Assembly (NCBI RefSeq): GCF_019097595.1
Contig: NC_080729.1
Coordinates: 4,156,917 to 4,220,916, forward strand
DNA: 64,000 nucleotides
Direction of reading: 5' to 3'
Source: Hemibagrus wyckioides
Lineage: Eukaryota; Chordata; Actinopteri; Siluriformes; Bagridae
In this document: piece by piece, positions 53,601-61,615 of the stretch
Position numbering within the stretch: position 1 is the first letter of the stretch
Layout: every line of letters starts with the position of its first letter
The notes under the pieces: generated by a model
Seen by the model: only the letters and a program-made list of their open reading frames with translations
Told to the model about the DNA's origin: nothing
The model's database searches: none
Program-made: the position numbers and the translations under genes

Positions 53601-56600
53601 TCTTAATTTTATGCCTGGTCGGTGTAAGTCTCTCACAGATTAAAAATAAGTGGTGTTTTCATGGTTATGTGGTTCATATGACAATAAATGTGAATATAAA
53701 TTATACTATACATATCTGTATATATACATAAGACCAGCAGCATGTGAATGAAAGACTAAATTAAAGTATGGATAGATTTTAGTATGTCTTAAATAGAGAG
53801 AGAGAGAGCACTCCAGGTTTTGTGTTTCAAACTAACATAAACACTGCTCTAGTCCATCCTGTCAGTGGCGCAGTGGTGGTACTCACCTGCAGGGTTCAGC
53901 TCTGTCATGGGCAGCGTAAAGAGGACGAGAGAGGAAGAAAGAGGGAGGGAAGGAGAAAGAGAAGCCAAAACAACTTTTACATTCTGTTTTCCCAGCACAT
54001 CAAACAATATAAATAACACATTATTGGAGACGGTGGATATGTGCATGCAAACATATGGATACCTTTGGTGTTTTTAGCGAAGTGCACAAATAAAAACGAG
54101 TCTGTAATCAAAATGTCTAAATGCTTCCCAATAAAACTAAGACCTTACGCTGGTGAAAATTATAAGCCAAGTATGTTGCTAACTGACATCTAATCGTACA
54201 CGTGTAGCTGATTTATGTCAAATGTTGTGAAGTATACACACTTTTTGCACAGGTTTTGTAGTTGTGTAGTATGCACAGGTTTAATGCAACAATGAGAAAA
54301 TAAGCTGTCTATTATTACTAATATACAGGAGAAGTACTAGAACTAGAGATCACATATTTCTTTTCTGGTATTACTCGATTCCAAATAGTGTTTTCTTATA
54401 TGTTTATGTTATTTAATTATTTTAAAGCTGAAAAATAAACATCAAAAAATTTCTGCAGTTGTGGAGGTAGTTCTGATGTTGCCCGGGGGAAAGAGGCCCT
54501 TATGAAAACTTGTTGATTTGATGCATGTGTTTATTTTAGACGCAACCACTGGAAAAAATAAAAATAAAAATCCTAGGCACTTTGTGTATAGTAAGTGAGA
54601 CACAGCCAACTCACAATAACAATAGAAAAGGCCAGATCATTGCATCGTACAATTCCATAATGGAAACATTGGGAATTCTGTCCCTTCTTTTAGGACGAAT
54701 GGACAAATCCGATGAAGCTGTAAGTCATGTGTTTGACCCGCTTCAGGAGTCCACACAAAAGTCAAAAGGTGGAGGTAGAAACTAGTGCTCACTGTAAAAG
54801 CCCCACTTTTCTCTCTGACAGGACTTCACTCCACTTCAAGCCTTTAAGTTCTAAGGTTTCCTCTGCTCGGGGCCGTAATAGCTGCCACGGCACTCACTAT
54901 TCGCAGGCATGTCACACCTTCTGAAATAACACCTGAGATGAAGCTGGAACGGAGCTGAAATGTCTCAGAACTCCAAGTCCGGGACCCGATGTGGCACGGC
55001 TGTCTATGAATACACACCTCCTTCCCGCTGTAACGGAAACTCTTACCACCCCCGGTGAGCCCTTGTGCCTCCCTGGAAGGGCCTCGCCTCTTTATTTATT
55101 CGCTAAAAGGAAAAACTGCCATTGCGTATAGAGCTAGGCATTTTAAGTAGCGGCCACATCAGTCATTCAAACCACGCTTCTGAAAACACAAGACGTCTCT
55201 CGACAGCGTTACCTACAGTGCTGGCGAGTTTAGGTTTAAATCTGTCAGCGCCGCCTAAGAAGTCAATTTTTAACCTGGAAATAATCACAGATTAAAATTG
55301 CTTACAGCTGAAGGTCCTTTTACACTGATCTAGGAGCAGATAGTCCACTAGGGATCTTATAGGACACGTTTCAGATTACACAAACACGTTCTTACCCCGA
55401 GGGTTTATCACTGGAGGGGACAAAGTTCCTTTTTTGAGATTTGTTTGGGTTCACTGTCAGCGGTAGACAGTTCTGAATAGACAATTATGACCGCCATGAA
55501 GATGAAAATCAAATCAAGTTGGCCGATATACATTATAGGTGACATAGAGGACACTTTTTTTTTTGAAAATCGGGGTGCCAAGAGAAATTCAATTACAGTA
55601 ATTTATCATGTGGAAAATGATACAGCAAGTGAGCAGTTATTATGTTAGCTAAATATTGTTAAAAAAAAGCCCACACAATTCTCGTCTGTAGTAACAGTAA
55701 CACATGTAATATATACTATATAATTATAGAAAATTAAATAAAATTCCCTAAAAGCAATGGAATAAGATTTTATTTTTTATATTTATTAAAATAAAAACAA
55801 AATTTGCAGTGTCACAAGGTCTTTTCTGTGATTTGTTTTCTGTGTACGCCCGAGTGTTAGGTATTGTGTAAGGTTTGTATGATGCTTCTTGTTGTGTATT
55901 TCATGCTTCGTTAGAGCTGATGAAATCCAACATCTGGCACCTGGCTCTGTCTGCTTGTTCCCGCTGCCATAGCGGCAGCTTAGTGCTGGCTTTAGCCTAG
56001 CGCTGAGAGATGCTGTACAATATTCATTTGCTCGCTACGCAGGTTCCGATGGCTGATTCCTAAAAGGTAAGAAAGTGTAGAAAGCTGCATCGCACTGGAA
56101 CACGCACGCGGCCGCTGCTGCTTGTGCAGTCCATCACTGCGTCTACACAAGACAAGGCTTCTAAAAGTGCGTAAATCCCAGCTAAGTGGTTTTCTAAGTG
56201 GTCTTGACAGATGCTAATCCCTTTACCGATGTTTGTTTTTCTCTTTTTCTGGCCCGAGTTATGTGGAGGGTGTTAAGAGTCATGCTGGCATGGTGACAGC
56301 AGGTGCTAATGTGACACAGGCAGCTGCCCTGTAGACCTTACGTGAGTCTGAGTGAATGTGAAGTATGCGGTTTCAACCTTAAACCAGAGCGGTCTGGGAA
56401 TGGAGTGACTTCTGCCCATGGTTTGAGGTATATAGGTGTAGGTCATGTCTCCTTCACTGGTAGTGACACACAGAGGACACGCCTCCTTCACAGGCACTCG
56501 CACTCAGATGACACGCCTCCTTAACTGGTACTGACTCATAGGACACACCTTCTCCATTGGGACTAACACAAAGAATATACACCCAAGACTAATAAAGAAA

Positions 56601-58461
56601 CGGCACGCCTCCTTTATTGGGATTGATCATGAAAGGACACGCCCCTTTCATTGAGATTAATAACAAAAAGACAAGCCTCCTTCATTGGGACTGATCACGA
56701 AAGGACATGTCTCCTACACTGAGATTAATAACAAAAAGACACGCATCCTTAATTGGGACATGAAACGAAAGGACACGCCTCCTTCATTGAGATTAATAAC
56801 GAAAAGACACGCATCCTTAATTCTGACAGATAGCGTAAGGACACGCCTCCTTTATTTAGATTAATAACAAAAAGACACACATCCTTAAGTGGGACATGTA
56901 ACATAAGGACACACCTCCTTCATTGAGATTATTAACAAAAAGACACACCTACTTCATTGGAAATGATAACGAAAGGACACACCTCCTTCATTGGAAATGA
57001 TAAAGAAAGGACACGCCTCTTTCACTGGGAATAAAACAGAGGACATGCCTCCTTGACTGGGACTGATAAAGAAAGAACATGCCTCCTTGACTGGGACTGA
57101 TAAAGAAAGGACACGCCTCCTCGACTGACTCTGATAAAGAAAGGACACGCCTCCTTGACTTGGACTGATAAAGACAGAACACTGGGAAAGAACACACTTC
57201 CTTCACAGAGACTGAAAGATAATAGTAAGAAATATATAAACTCAGTGTGTGTGTGTGTGTGTGTGTGTGATCTGATGTGCGTTTTCACTGTAAAACTTTT
57301 CATGTTCATTGTGAGTGGGGTTTCCCCTCTGTGTAACAAGTCAGTGTTAAATATCCAGTGTGGCAGGGTGTGTGTTCATGTGTGTGTGTGTGTGTGTGTG
57401 TGAGAAAGAAAGAACCGGGTTCCATTTGTGATCTAATATGTCAGACTGAGCCGCCTGTGAAACAGACAGCCTTTCCACGCACTTATTTTTAGAGGGATAA
57501 TCGTAAAATGAAAAAGAGTCCAGATTTAAAGCTCGTTTAGGAAGCTTTCCATGAGCCTCTGCCAACCCATACGCCGTCCAAAGGAAACAACGGCACAAAC
57601 GCCGGCCTTTTTCACTTTTTCTCGGTGAAGCATTCGATCGAGCAAAATAATCGTAAAAAGCAGTGTGACATTTGCACTGAAATAAGGAGGCTCACTGAGG
57701 GACAGGGATAATGTCTTCCAGAGCGTGAACACCAGCTGGATCCAGAAGCGTCCTCTCCCACTCGCATGTACGGAGTTTCCCTGAACGTTCACTCACTGTC
57801 AACTGTTGGATATGTTTAGTCAGTAGAAGTGGCAAAGCCGTTCAGATAGAATTGGAGATACATATTATTATTAATATTAATATTCTGAGCAGCTAGTTGA
57901 TATGCTGTATCAGAGGTTATTTTTACTCTAAAAATATCCAAATTGCAGAAGACAAAAATATTTCCTTTCTCTTTAATTCATAACACTGAGATTATAAAAA
58001 GATCAGCTATATGATCAACTCTGACCATTACAGAGCACTAATCTTGGAGACTCCTTACAGTAATGCTAAATAATCATCTCAGAGAAATAATTAAAGTGTA
58101 AGTGTGTATAAGTTACTGTGTAAGTTACTACAAAAACCATTATGTATTAGAATATGCGTGTTAAGATAAACCTGTGATATGCCATGCAGGCCGGAGTTCT
58201 GTCCAGGCCATGGCATTCCACAAAATAAGCAGAACATTCTGACCAATCAGAATCAAGAATTCAACATTTCAGAATGGGGATGTTGTTATTAGAGATTAGA
58301 AGATATCTGTAATTTATCATAACATTGCTATCACATCCATGGTGATGTGTGTGTACCTGTGGGTGAACTGTAGGACACGGCCACGTCACCGGTCAGATCA
58401 GCTGGTGTGTACTGGCCGTTCAGAAAAGCAGAGAATGTCACTGCTACCTGAGAGCCGCTCC
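22160..58461 (-). CDS. bbs9: bbs9 (PTHB1), partial gene: nine internal exons
   Basis: BBS9 is a core subunit of the BBSome, the octameric coat-like complex that moves membrane proteins through cilia. Nine exons were identified by translating the minus strand and matching the known vertebrate BBS9 protein in order: 58461-58357, 53901-53887, 52249-52109, 50281-50195, 50003-49831, 48441-48289, 36179-35997, 31915-31690, 22285-22160. All are bounded by AG and GT, all phases agree, and the joined frame of 1209 nt has no stop. Diagnostic peptides are [41 protein letters not shown] and [10 protein letters not shown]. The covered part is the GAE-type beta domain, platform and C-terminal helices. The N-terminal beta-propeller and start codon lie beyond 64000; the terminal exon is missing or undetected. 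Identification is firm; exact splice ends are inferred from phase and consensus. Confidence 0.97.
24090..25795 (+). repeat. 17/20-bp satellite-like array, left arm
   Basis: About 90 head-to-tail units. The long unit is aacaaatcagaaaacaaaat (20 bp); a shorter one lacks three bases (aaatcagaaaacaaaat, 17 bp). Variants carry cc in place of ac (aaaccaaaat) or gacaac in place of gaaaac. Unit lengths are mixed in recurring patterns rather than at random. There is no ATG-led frame of interest. Base composition is extreme: G occurs almost only in cag. Confidence 0.97.
25829..26452 (+). mobile_element. 5'-truncated LINE, 3' end
   Basis: A 197-codon open frame (25829-26422) gives the C-terminal part of a fish non-LTR retrotransposon polyprotein: [38 protein letters not shown], then [16 protein letters not shown] and [14 protein letters not shown]. 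This is the region after the reverse transcriptase catalytic core (thumb and 3' domain). The catalytic core is absent, so it is inactive. A few residues usually present before AKLSIYQS appear deleted. It ends at ataagtgggagac followed by (aatg)n at 26433-26450, a typical 3' tail. Clade (L2, Rex1 or I-like) not decided. Confidence 0.9.
26557..26925 (+). pseudogene. relic of integrase-like transposase N-terminus
   Basis: Read in the frame of the ATG at 26602 and its upstream codons, the sequence gives [20 protein letters not shown] followed by [16 protein letters not shown]. The spacing Y-F-x-x-G-x-x-Y-x-x-I-L-x-x-L-x-x-x-H-G-x-x-I-S-L-R-x-L matches the helix-turn-helix N-terminus of fish proteins with an integrase core domain. 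After about 40 residues the resemblance stops; no catalytic residues follow before the right-hand array. The bases upstream of 26557 are not in an open frame with a start. It looks like what is left of an autonomous ancestor after internal deletion. Confidence 0.55.
26895..27276 (-). repeat. inverted arm of the 17/20-bp array
   Basis: Units of ttttctgatttgttattttg, the exact complement of the left-arm unit, in about 17 diverged copies. The copies are more degenerate than those on the left (poly-T expansions, gttgttttc variants). With 24090-25795 it forms an asymmetrical inverted repeat able to fold back. Confidence 0.93.
28141..28330. mobile_element. MITE-like repeat followed by SINE/LINE tail
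   Basis: It begins tgctgctgaattctccagtc, tgattagttgattaattttc. The same words occur at 49450-49620, and related ones at 58240-58275 and 63868-63930, so they define a dispersed family in this genome. From 28300 it passes into gaatttccttcgggatcaat and aaagtatc, a common fish retroposon tail that grades into the TATC microsatellite. Confidence 0.6.
28329..28398. repeat. (TATC)n microsatellite
   Basis: About 17 uninterrupted copies of TATC directly after the retroposon tail caataaag. This is a common way for such a tail to seed a microsatellite. Confidence 0.97.
28661..28729. repeat. perfect 24-bp inverted repeat with 21-nt loop
   Basis: Arms 28661-28684 and 28706-28729 are exact complements; the left arm begins tgctgttaaagg. 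The loop is 28685-28705. The arm resembles the end of the family at 28141 and 49450 (gattaattttctataacagc), so this may be two ends of that element brought together. Confidence 0.92.
29672..29711. repeat. (GA)n microsatellite
   Basis: Forty bases of GA. Another lies at 30248-30291 in the same intron. Confidence 0.95.
30248..30291. repeat. (GA)n microsatellite
   Basis: Forty-four bases of uninterrupted GA. Confidence 0.95.
31690..31915 (-). CDS. bbs9: bbs9 exon, C-terminal helical region (226 nt)
   Basis: Acceptor tctttccctcag, donor ATACCAG before gttaga. Phase 0 in, phase 1 out; 75 codons plus one base. It encodes [55 protein letters not shown] and PVMIP. The human counterpart reads GWEETVDAAISHLLKTCLSK...[27 protein letters not shown]...MVMPG. 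About nine bases after the donor the transcript enters a GT run (31668-31680 on + as CA). The exon is the longest seen here. Confidence 0.98.
31916..35996 (-). other. bbs9: bbs9 intron (4.1 kb)
   Basis: No additional exon seen; the flanking exons join in phase 0. It holds TG microsatellites (33105-33123, 33636-33658, 35660-35691), a (CTGT)-rich degenerate stretch at 34895-35195, and a short block of homeodomain-like TAATGA motifs at 33213-33260 described under findings. Confidence 0.75.
34895..35195. repeat. degenerate CTGT-rich repeat
   Basis: About 300 bases dominated by ctgtctgtctg, cagtctgtc and cctgtctgt, heavily interrupted. It reads as an old tetranucleotide microsatellite that has decayed. 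Confidence 0.75.
35997..36179 (-). CDS. bbs9: bbs9 exon, C-terminal helical region (183 nt)
   Basis: Acceptor cttctctttgtcag, donor CAGCTG before gtaatt (a weaker donor). Phase 0-0, 61 codons. The peptide [55 protein letters not shown] matches human VIALADAVEENQ...TRLKSATHLVILLIALWQ...ADQVAILEAAFLPLQEDT. The leucine-rich central part is a helix, not a membrane segment: charged residues flank it and BBS9 is a soluble coat subunit. Being a multiple of three with phase 0 ends, it could be skipped in frame. Confidence 0.98.
42540..42770 (+). repeat. two head-to-tail fragments of a common fish LINE/SINE 3'-end repeat
   Basis: The second fragment (42640-42765) carries attcattcactcatttatct, tcctggtcagggttatggtg, gatccagagcctatcctggg and ggaatacattctggatgggc, the usual word order of a very abundant fish repeat. 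The first (42540-42612) repeats its later words: gtgagtcctggaaactg and cgggatgccagtccattgc. Both are diverged and incomplete. Confidence 0.7.
47450..47875. repeat. tandem repeat of 127-138-bp units with TG spacers
   Basis: The marker ccccacaaagc occurs at 47537, 47675 and 47802. Each unit runs as a TG-rich spacer, tataaatcaggtctctaaat, acagtgttgtacta, atatccccacaaagccagtg and tgatctgtgg. The last two units are nearly identical outside the TG spacer; the first is more diverged. Confidence 0.88.
48125..48200 (+). mobile_element. retroposon 3' tail
   Basis: ttgttaaaagcactatggaa followed by ataaaattaaaattaaaatt resembles the tail of a common fish retroposon (aaaggcgctatataaataaa type). Body not recognised. 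Confidence 0.4.
48289..48441 (-). CDS. bbs9: bbs9 exon, C-terminal helical region start (153 nt)
   Basis: Acceptor gtgcacactgcag, donor CGCCAG before gtcagc. Phase 0-0, 51 codons. It encodes [37 protein letters not shown] and [14 protein letters not shown], a strongly helical, basic stretch that is one of the most conserved parts of BBS9. A CA run of about 26 nt begins five bases into the intron. The following intron is the largest complete one here (12.1 kb). Confidence 0.98.
48911..49449 (-). mobile_element. Tc1-like transposon, deletion derivative (copy 1)
   Basis: The left end reads cactgaccaggcataacatt, the right end ctcataatgttatg, the paired ends of a known fish Tc1-like family. On the minus strand the N-terminal, DNA-binding part of the transposase is present ([19 protein letters not shown], then [14 protein letters not shown]). 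It then jumps straight to the 3' end of the element. The catalytic domain is missing and the frame is interrupted upstream, so it is non-autonomous and dead. The internal junction is the same as in copy 2. Confidence 0.9.
49450..49625. mobile_element. MITE-like repeat, second family member
   Basis: ttaaattctcaattctgact, ggttgattaattttctataa, then tggatgctccacatgat. It shares these words and their order with 28141-28275. No coding capacity. Confidence 0.55.
49831..50003 (-). CDS. bbs9: bbs9 exon, platform region (173 nt)
   Basis: Acceptor ctccctcctacag, donor TTTGAG before gtgaga. Two bases plus 57 codons, ending in phase 0. The first codon is completed across the junction as CAG (Q), giving [21 protein letters not shown], then [19 protein letters not shown] and VDHHFE. 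This matches the human run RYRIQSEQFEDLWLI...VKDFACSFSGSIPLQEYFE...DHHFE. The 3' splice site is preceded on the transcript by a TG run (50024-50048 on + as CA) about 20-45 nt upstream. Confidence 0.98.
50004..50194 (-). other. bbs9: bbs9 intron (191 nt) enriched in CA/TG runs
   Basis: The shortest intron. Its 5' end (transcript sense) is a CA tract directly after gtgagtga, and its 3' end holds a TG tract before the polypyrimidine tract ctccctcctacag. Roughly 40 percent of the intron is dinucleotide repeat. Confidence 0.9.
50195..50281 (-). CDS. bbs9: bbs9 exon, GAE to platform linker (87 nt)
   Basis: Acceptor aaagaatttacag, donor CATCCC before gtgagt. Phase 1-1, 28 codons. It encodes an acidic, charged linker (KAEDKEGNA) and then [19 protein letters not shown], whose end is nearly invariant in BBS9 proteins. 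The linker looks several residues shorter than my recollection of the human one. On the transcript the donor is followed at once by an uninterrupted CA tract of about 24 nt (50164-50187 on the + strand as TG). The downstream intron is only 191 nt. Confidence 0.96.
50282..52108 (-). other. bbs9: bbs9 intron (1.8 kb), no recognised content
   Basis: Unique-looking sequence with no exon or clear transposon. 50500-50660 is GC-richer with gcgcggccgccggtctgccg, but shows no splice-bounded frame that would fit the phase-1 junction. Confidence 0.7.
52109..52249 (-). CDS. bbs9: bbs9 exon, GAE-type domain continued (141 nt)
   Basis: Acceptor gtctgtgctgccag, donor CCCAG before gtacaa. Phase 1-1, 46 whole codons. 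The peptide runs [20 protein letters not shown], then [15 protein letters not shown] and EAFP. The motif Q-C-K-F-x-L-P-L-x-L-(V/I)-C followed by K-I-T-(V/I)-D-T-N-K-x-P is characteristic of BBS9. The exon is cysteine-rich (four Cys in the first 18 residues). The next exon begins with the residues after a shorter linker than in the human protein. Confidence 0.97.
52250..53886 (-). other. bbs9: bbs9 intron (1.6 kb) with Tc1 derivative
   Basis: Apart from the Tc1 derivative at 53206-53626 and a GA run near 53799, nothing recognisable is seen. The intron separates the microexon from the exon at 52109-52249. Confidence 0.8.
53206..53626 (+). mobile_element. Tc1-like transposon, deletion derivative (copy 2)
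   Basis: On the plus strand it begins at the transposase start ([20 protein letters not shown], then [14 protein letters not shown]), loses frame in the DNA-binding region, passes gaatacacagtgcatga and ends with ggccataatattaggtct and atgcctggtcggtgta. The 5' inverted repeat is missing, the 3' one remains. Orientation is opposite to copy 1, and the two share about 410 bp. Confidence 0.9.
53887..53901 (-). CDS. bbs9: bbs9 15-nt microexon
   Basis: The exon is AGCTGAACCCTGCAG, preceded by a long polypyrimidine tract (rich in tcctctc) and cag, and followed by gtgagt, a near-ideal donor. It takes one base from the previous exon and gives one to the next, adding E-L-N-P-A and restoring G: SSPT-ELNPA-GVPRVAQ. 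The matching place in human BBS9 reads PTDRNPDGIPRVIQ, so length and the N-P-x-G core agree. Because the exon is 15 nt and phase 1-1, skipping it joins SSPT to GVPRV without a frameshift. It sits in the loop between two beta strands of the GAE-type domain. Confidence 0.9.
56460..57215 (-). repeat. 34-bp minisatellite, about 21 units
   Basis: Unit core aaaggacacgcctccttcat then tgggactgataacg. The word cacgcc or a close variant recurs every 34 bases (for example 56604, 56638, 56672, 56706, 56740). In 56630-56960 two unit types alternate (gacacgcctccttcattgag and gacacgcatccttaattggg), giving a 68-bp higher-order period. Later units use ccttgactgggactgataaa. Long open frames on the minus strand across it are a by-product of the repeat (34 is not a multiple of three). 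Confidence 0.93.
58180..58275. mobile_element. MITE-like fragment
   Basis: gcattccacaaaataagcag, then ttctgaccaatcagaatcaa and gaattcaaca. The latter is the complement of the ttgaattcttgattctgatt-type end of the family seen at 49450. Only one end is recognisable. Confidence 0.45.
58357..58461 (-). CDS. bbs9: bbs9 exon encoding start of visible GAE-type beta domain (105 nt)
   Basis: The exon starts after ttttgtctgtag and ends CCCACAG before gtacac. It is phase 1 at both ends (2 nt, 34 codons, 1 nt), so it can be skipped in frame. It encodes [19 protein letters not shown] and VAVSYSSPT, aligning with the family's alternating beta-strand segment that in human BBS9 reads SYTPSELEGNAVVSYSRPT (from memory). 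This is the first exon, in transcription order, that I can see; its 5' partner must end with one base of a codon and lies above 64000 or was missed. The donor runs straight into an alternating CA tract (gtacacacac). Confidence 0.95.
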
Positions 58462-58707
58462 CTACAGACAAAACATTAGGCCGAAGGTCAGTTATGAAAA
58501 CCATGAATAAGAATGTGAACCAAATGACAAAACCAGTATCAGAGGAATGAGTGACACACACACACACAGAAGAAGAGTGAGAAAATCCAACTGGAAAAAC
58601 CTGAGTTAGTGTGGAACACATAATCGGCGAGTGTTATTGCATCAAAAATATAACAGCCAATCAGATTCTTAAAGAATCTGGATTTTGTCATGAACAAGTG
58701 TCTTTTT

Positions 58708-58708
58708 T

Positions 58709-58759
<51 letters not shown>
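58708..58759. repeat. (ATTT)n microsatellite
   Basis: Thirteen nearly pure copies of ATTT at the head of a 380-bp AT-rich low-complexity region. Confidence 0.95.
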
Positions 58760-58760
<1 letters not shown>

Positions 58761-61439
58761 ACAATTTCTTAATTCAAATAGAAAAAAAATGACCAAATAT
58801 TTGACCAAAAATTAAACAAGTTTTATGTTAATACAGATAGAAATATAGCAATACTTTGACCAAAAATAATTAAATATACACTATTAATTAATTGATATAG
58901 AAAAATGTAATATTTTAATAGTAATTAAATTAATAGTAAATTAATTTGTAAATTATAAATTAATAGTAATATTTTTTGCGCAACTGTAAACAGGTTTTTT
59001 TTTTAGCTTTTTAGCTTTTATTTTTTTAATCTTAATAATTTTTTCTTGAATTTCTTGATTTTTTTTTTTAAATTTTATTTATGCATTTTGTCCACACTTT
59101 TTCCAGTTCTTGCACAACACCCATCAACTCACACATAGTAAAGTTATCGATCATTTTCGGAGTGTTGAGAAGTCGATGTTTGGTCACGTGTTAATCGCGA
59201 TGCTTTAGACCCACAAAGATCGTAACAGGAAGTGGATGGATTTTGCATTTTTATTCCCTAACATCGTACGTGCGATGGAAGTAAGATAAAGAGAAGATTA
59301 CCGTCTGTTTTATATAAGAAAGTGTGTCTCGGTTCAAATCTTTCCCACGCACACACACACTCTCACACACACACACACACACACACACACTGGTGCACGT
59401 CAGCTCTAGAGTTAACGAGCCATGTGTTAGGGGCCAGCACAGGTAAGCGAGCTGCAGCTATGTCCCCGGATTCCCGAGACCGCCAAGAGATTAAGTGCTC
59501 TACCAGTCTACGCCTTCCTCTTTTCTCACGTCTTTTTATCCTCTTAGCCCTCCATTCCTCTCTCTCTCTCTCTCTCTCTCTCTCAAAGCAAGACAATACA
59601 GGCAGAACCCAAAATTTAGGTCACATTGATTGATCTATGGATTAATTATTAAATCTTTACCAATTTCTTCTCTCAAACTGTAGCAATAAAAAAATAACAA
59701 AACTAACGTCGCATTCCGGAGAAGTTGCGTATGTGATAAATGTGTGACTTTGAGTCATTATTACCTACAAATTCCTTTAAACCTCTGAACCTTCAATTAT
59801 TAGTGGAAACACTTCAAACCGCTTTTAAGCCATTTTCTCAAAATCTTTATTTTTTTTATATACAGAACCAAATAAAATGTTTTCAGAGCATTAATTAGCA
59901 TTCAATGGCAATTAGCTTAGCTAGCTAGTTCTTAAGATGGCTTCAGGAAAAAATGTGACTGAGATCTAGCACAAGAAGTAAAAAGGCACAAATCCTAGAA
60001 TTTGTCGCCAAGAACATTACAGTTAAAAGGCTCGCTAATGAACAATTATTTATAGTTTTGTTTTTAATATAATTATTTACAATTATAATAGTTCCTCTTT
60101 CTTTCAAGCTCAACCAAAGTATGCGCTCTTCTCCTAATAATATTACAGAAATGCTTTATTTTTATTTTTATTAATAAAGTTAGATTTCTCTCTCTCTCTC
60201 TCTTTCTGTCCACATTTTCACACATCTCAAGGCTTGAGACCAGTTTGTCATCCTGACATCTCTCTGTTTTCCTCTCCACCACCACCCTCTTTCAATCTGT
60301 CTGCAAGGGCAAGCTTTTAACCTCTCCATACCAGGCCCATGGACAAACACACGACCCCTCTAACTCCAAAAACACTTGCGCTTCACTCCCACACCATTAG
60401 CAGCTGGTAGAAAAGGAAAGCGCTACAAGATGGAGAAAGGAGGAAGAGCTCTTTGGAGATCTCTGGATCTCGGCGTGCCCTCAGGGGGTTCTGAGTAAAC
60501 TACAGGGCATCTCGGGCGACCTCTCTTGATTCTTTGCGACCTGGCCAGCCCTCCCTTGGGACGTGCTCTTGAGAGGGGTCACGGCCAAGCTGATACGCAC
60601 TTCACGCTCTGCACAAAGGGAGCACTTAGGGAAGGCATTCCCTCGTGGACTTCTTCATCAGGGCAGATTTGACATTTTGGGTTTTTCGTTTAGGAGTGAG
60701 TGTGTGTGTGGGGGGTCGCTTTTGGCTGACGGGGGAAATGTCGACCTCTGACACACAGGGTGTGTAAAAGCAGTGGCTACATGCCTCCTGAGCACTTAGG
60801 ATCAGTTTAGACTGGTGTTTCATGATGTAGTAAAGGGTCAGGCTAGTAAGGAGAGGTCAAAAATGGCGGGTTACTTAATAAGGCGTCAAAATAGCCGGCG
60901 GTTATAGAACTGATATTCTCAGAGTAACCAGATTTTGCTTGAACACTGAGTTATATATAGTATCGGGATACTTCTATACCATTCAGATGGAGTAACCTAC
61001 TATCAAGCTAATGTCATAGAAGATTTTATTCAGCTCTGTTTATGTCCTAATGCTGAGGTTTATTTTAAACCGTATTCTTAATAGAGACTGTGAGAGTCAT
61101 GTGATTATTTAAACTATTATTGCATTATAAAGAAAGGAAGTTTCGGTGCTCAGTGCTCACACAAATGAACTGCTCTCTATTAAGAATTTTCATCACTCAT
61201 TGCACCTCGCTCAATTTCTCAATGAATACGCTCGCTCATACTTGGATTATATGGTAGCTCTGTAGGTATTTTCACACATAGGGTTATGGTTAGGAATCAT
61301 GAAACACCTAGAACGTTTTGTTTATTTACGTTTTTTACATTTTTATGAGAAAATAAATCAGCACATTTTCAATATATATTATATTCATAATCCAAGCAAC
61401 CAAAGATCTATTCCTGGCAAACTACTAACATGATGAATG

Positions 61440-61615
61440 AACTGCATGTACATTTCTGGCAGACACCCTTATCCAGAGCAACTTACATTTTATACACCTG
61501 AGGTTTAAGGGTATTGCTCAAGGGCCCGGTAGTGCAAGCTTAGTGGACTTGGGATCCGAACTCACAACCTTCCAAGCAGCAGCCCAACACCTTAACCACT
61601 AAGCTACCCATCCCA
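61440..61615 (-). mobile_element. tRNA-derived SINE
   Basis: On the minus strand: cttagtggttaaggtgttgg (A-box region), gaaggttgtgagttcggatc (B box), then cttgagcaatacccttaaac and, at the 3' end, ggataagggtgtctgcca. This is the standard body of the fish SINE also represented at 3980-4112. Confidence 0.8.

Larger units (their letters stand above)
53902..58356 (-). other. bbs9: bbs9 intron (4.5 kb) with minisatellite
   Basis: The intron contains the 34-bp minisatellite (56460-57215), TG runs at 57244-57269 and 57371-57400, and a MITE-like fragment at 58180-58275. The rest is unique-looking; no exon found, and the phase-1 junction between the flanking exons is complete. Confidence 0.75.

Noticed and set aside
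56954..57339. Open frames reading repeated [12 protein letters not shown] peptides on the minus strand
   Set aside because: They are translations of the 34-bp minisatellite; the frame shifts from unit to unit, so no real repeat protein is encoded.
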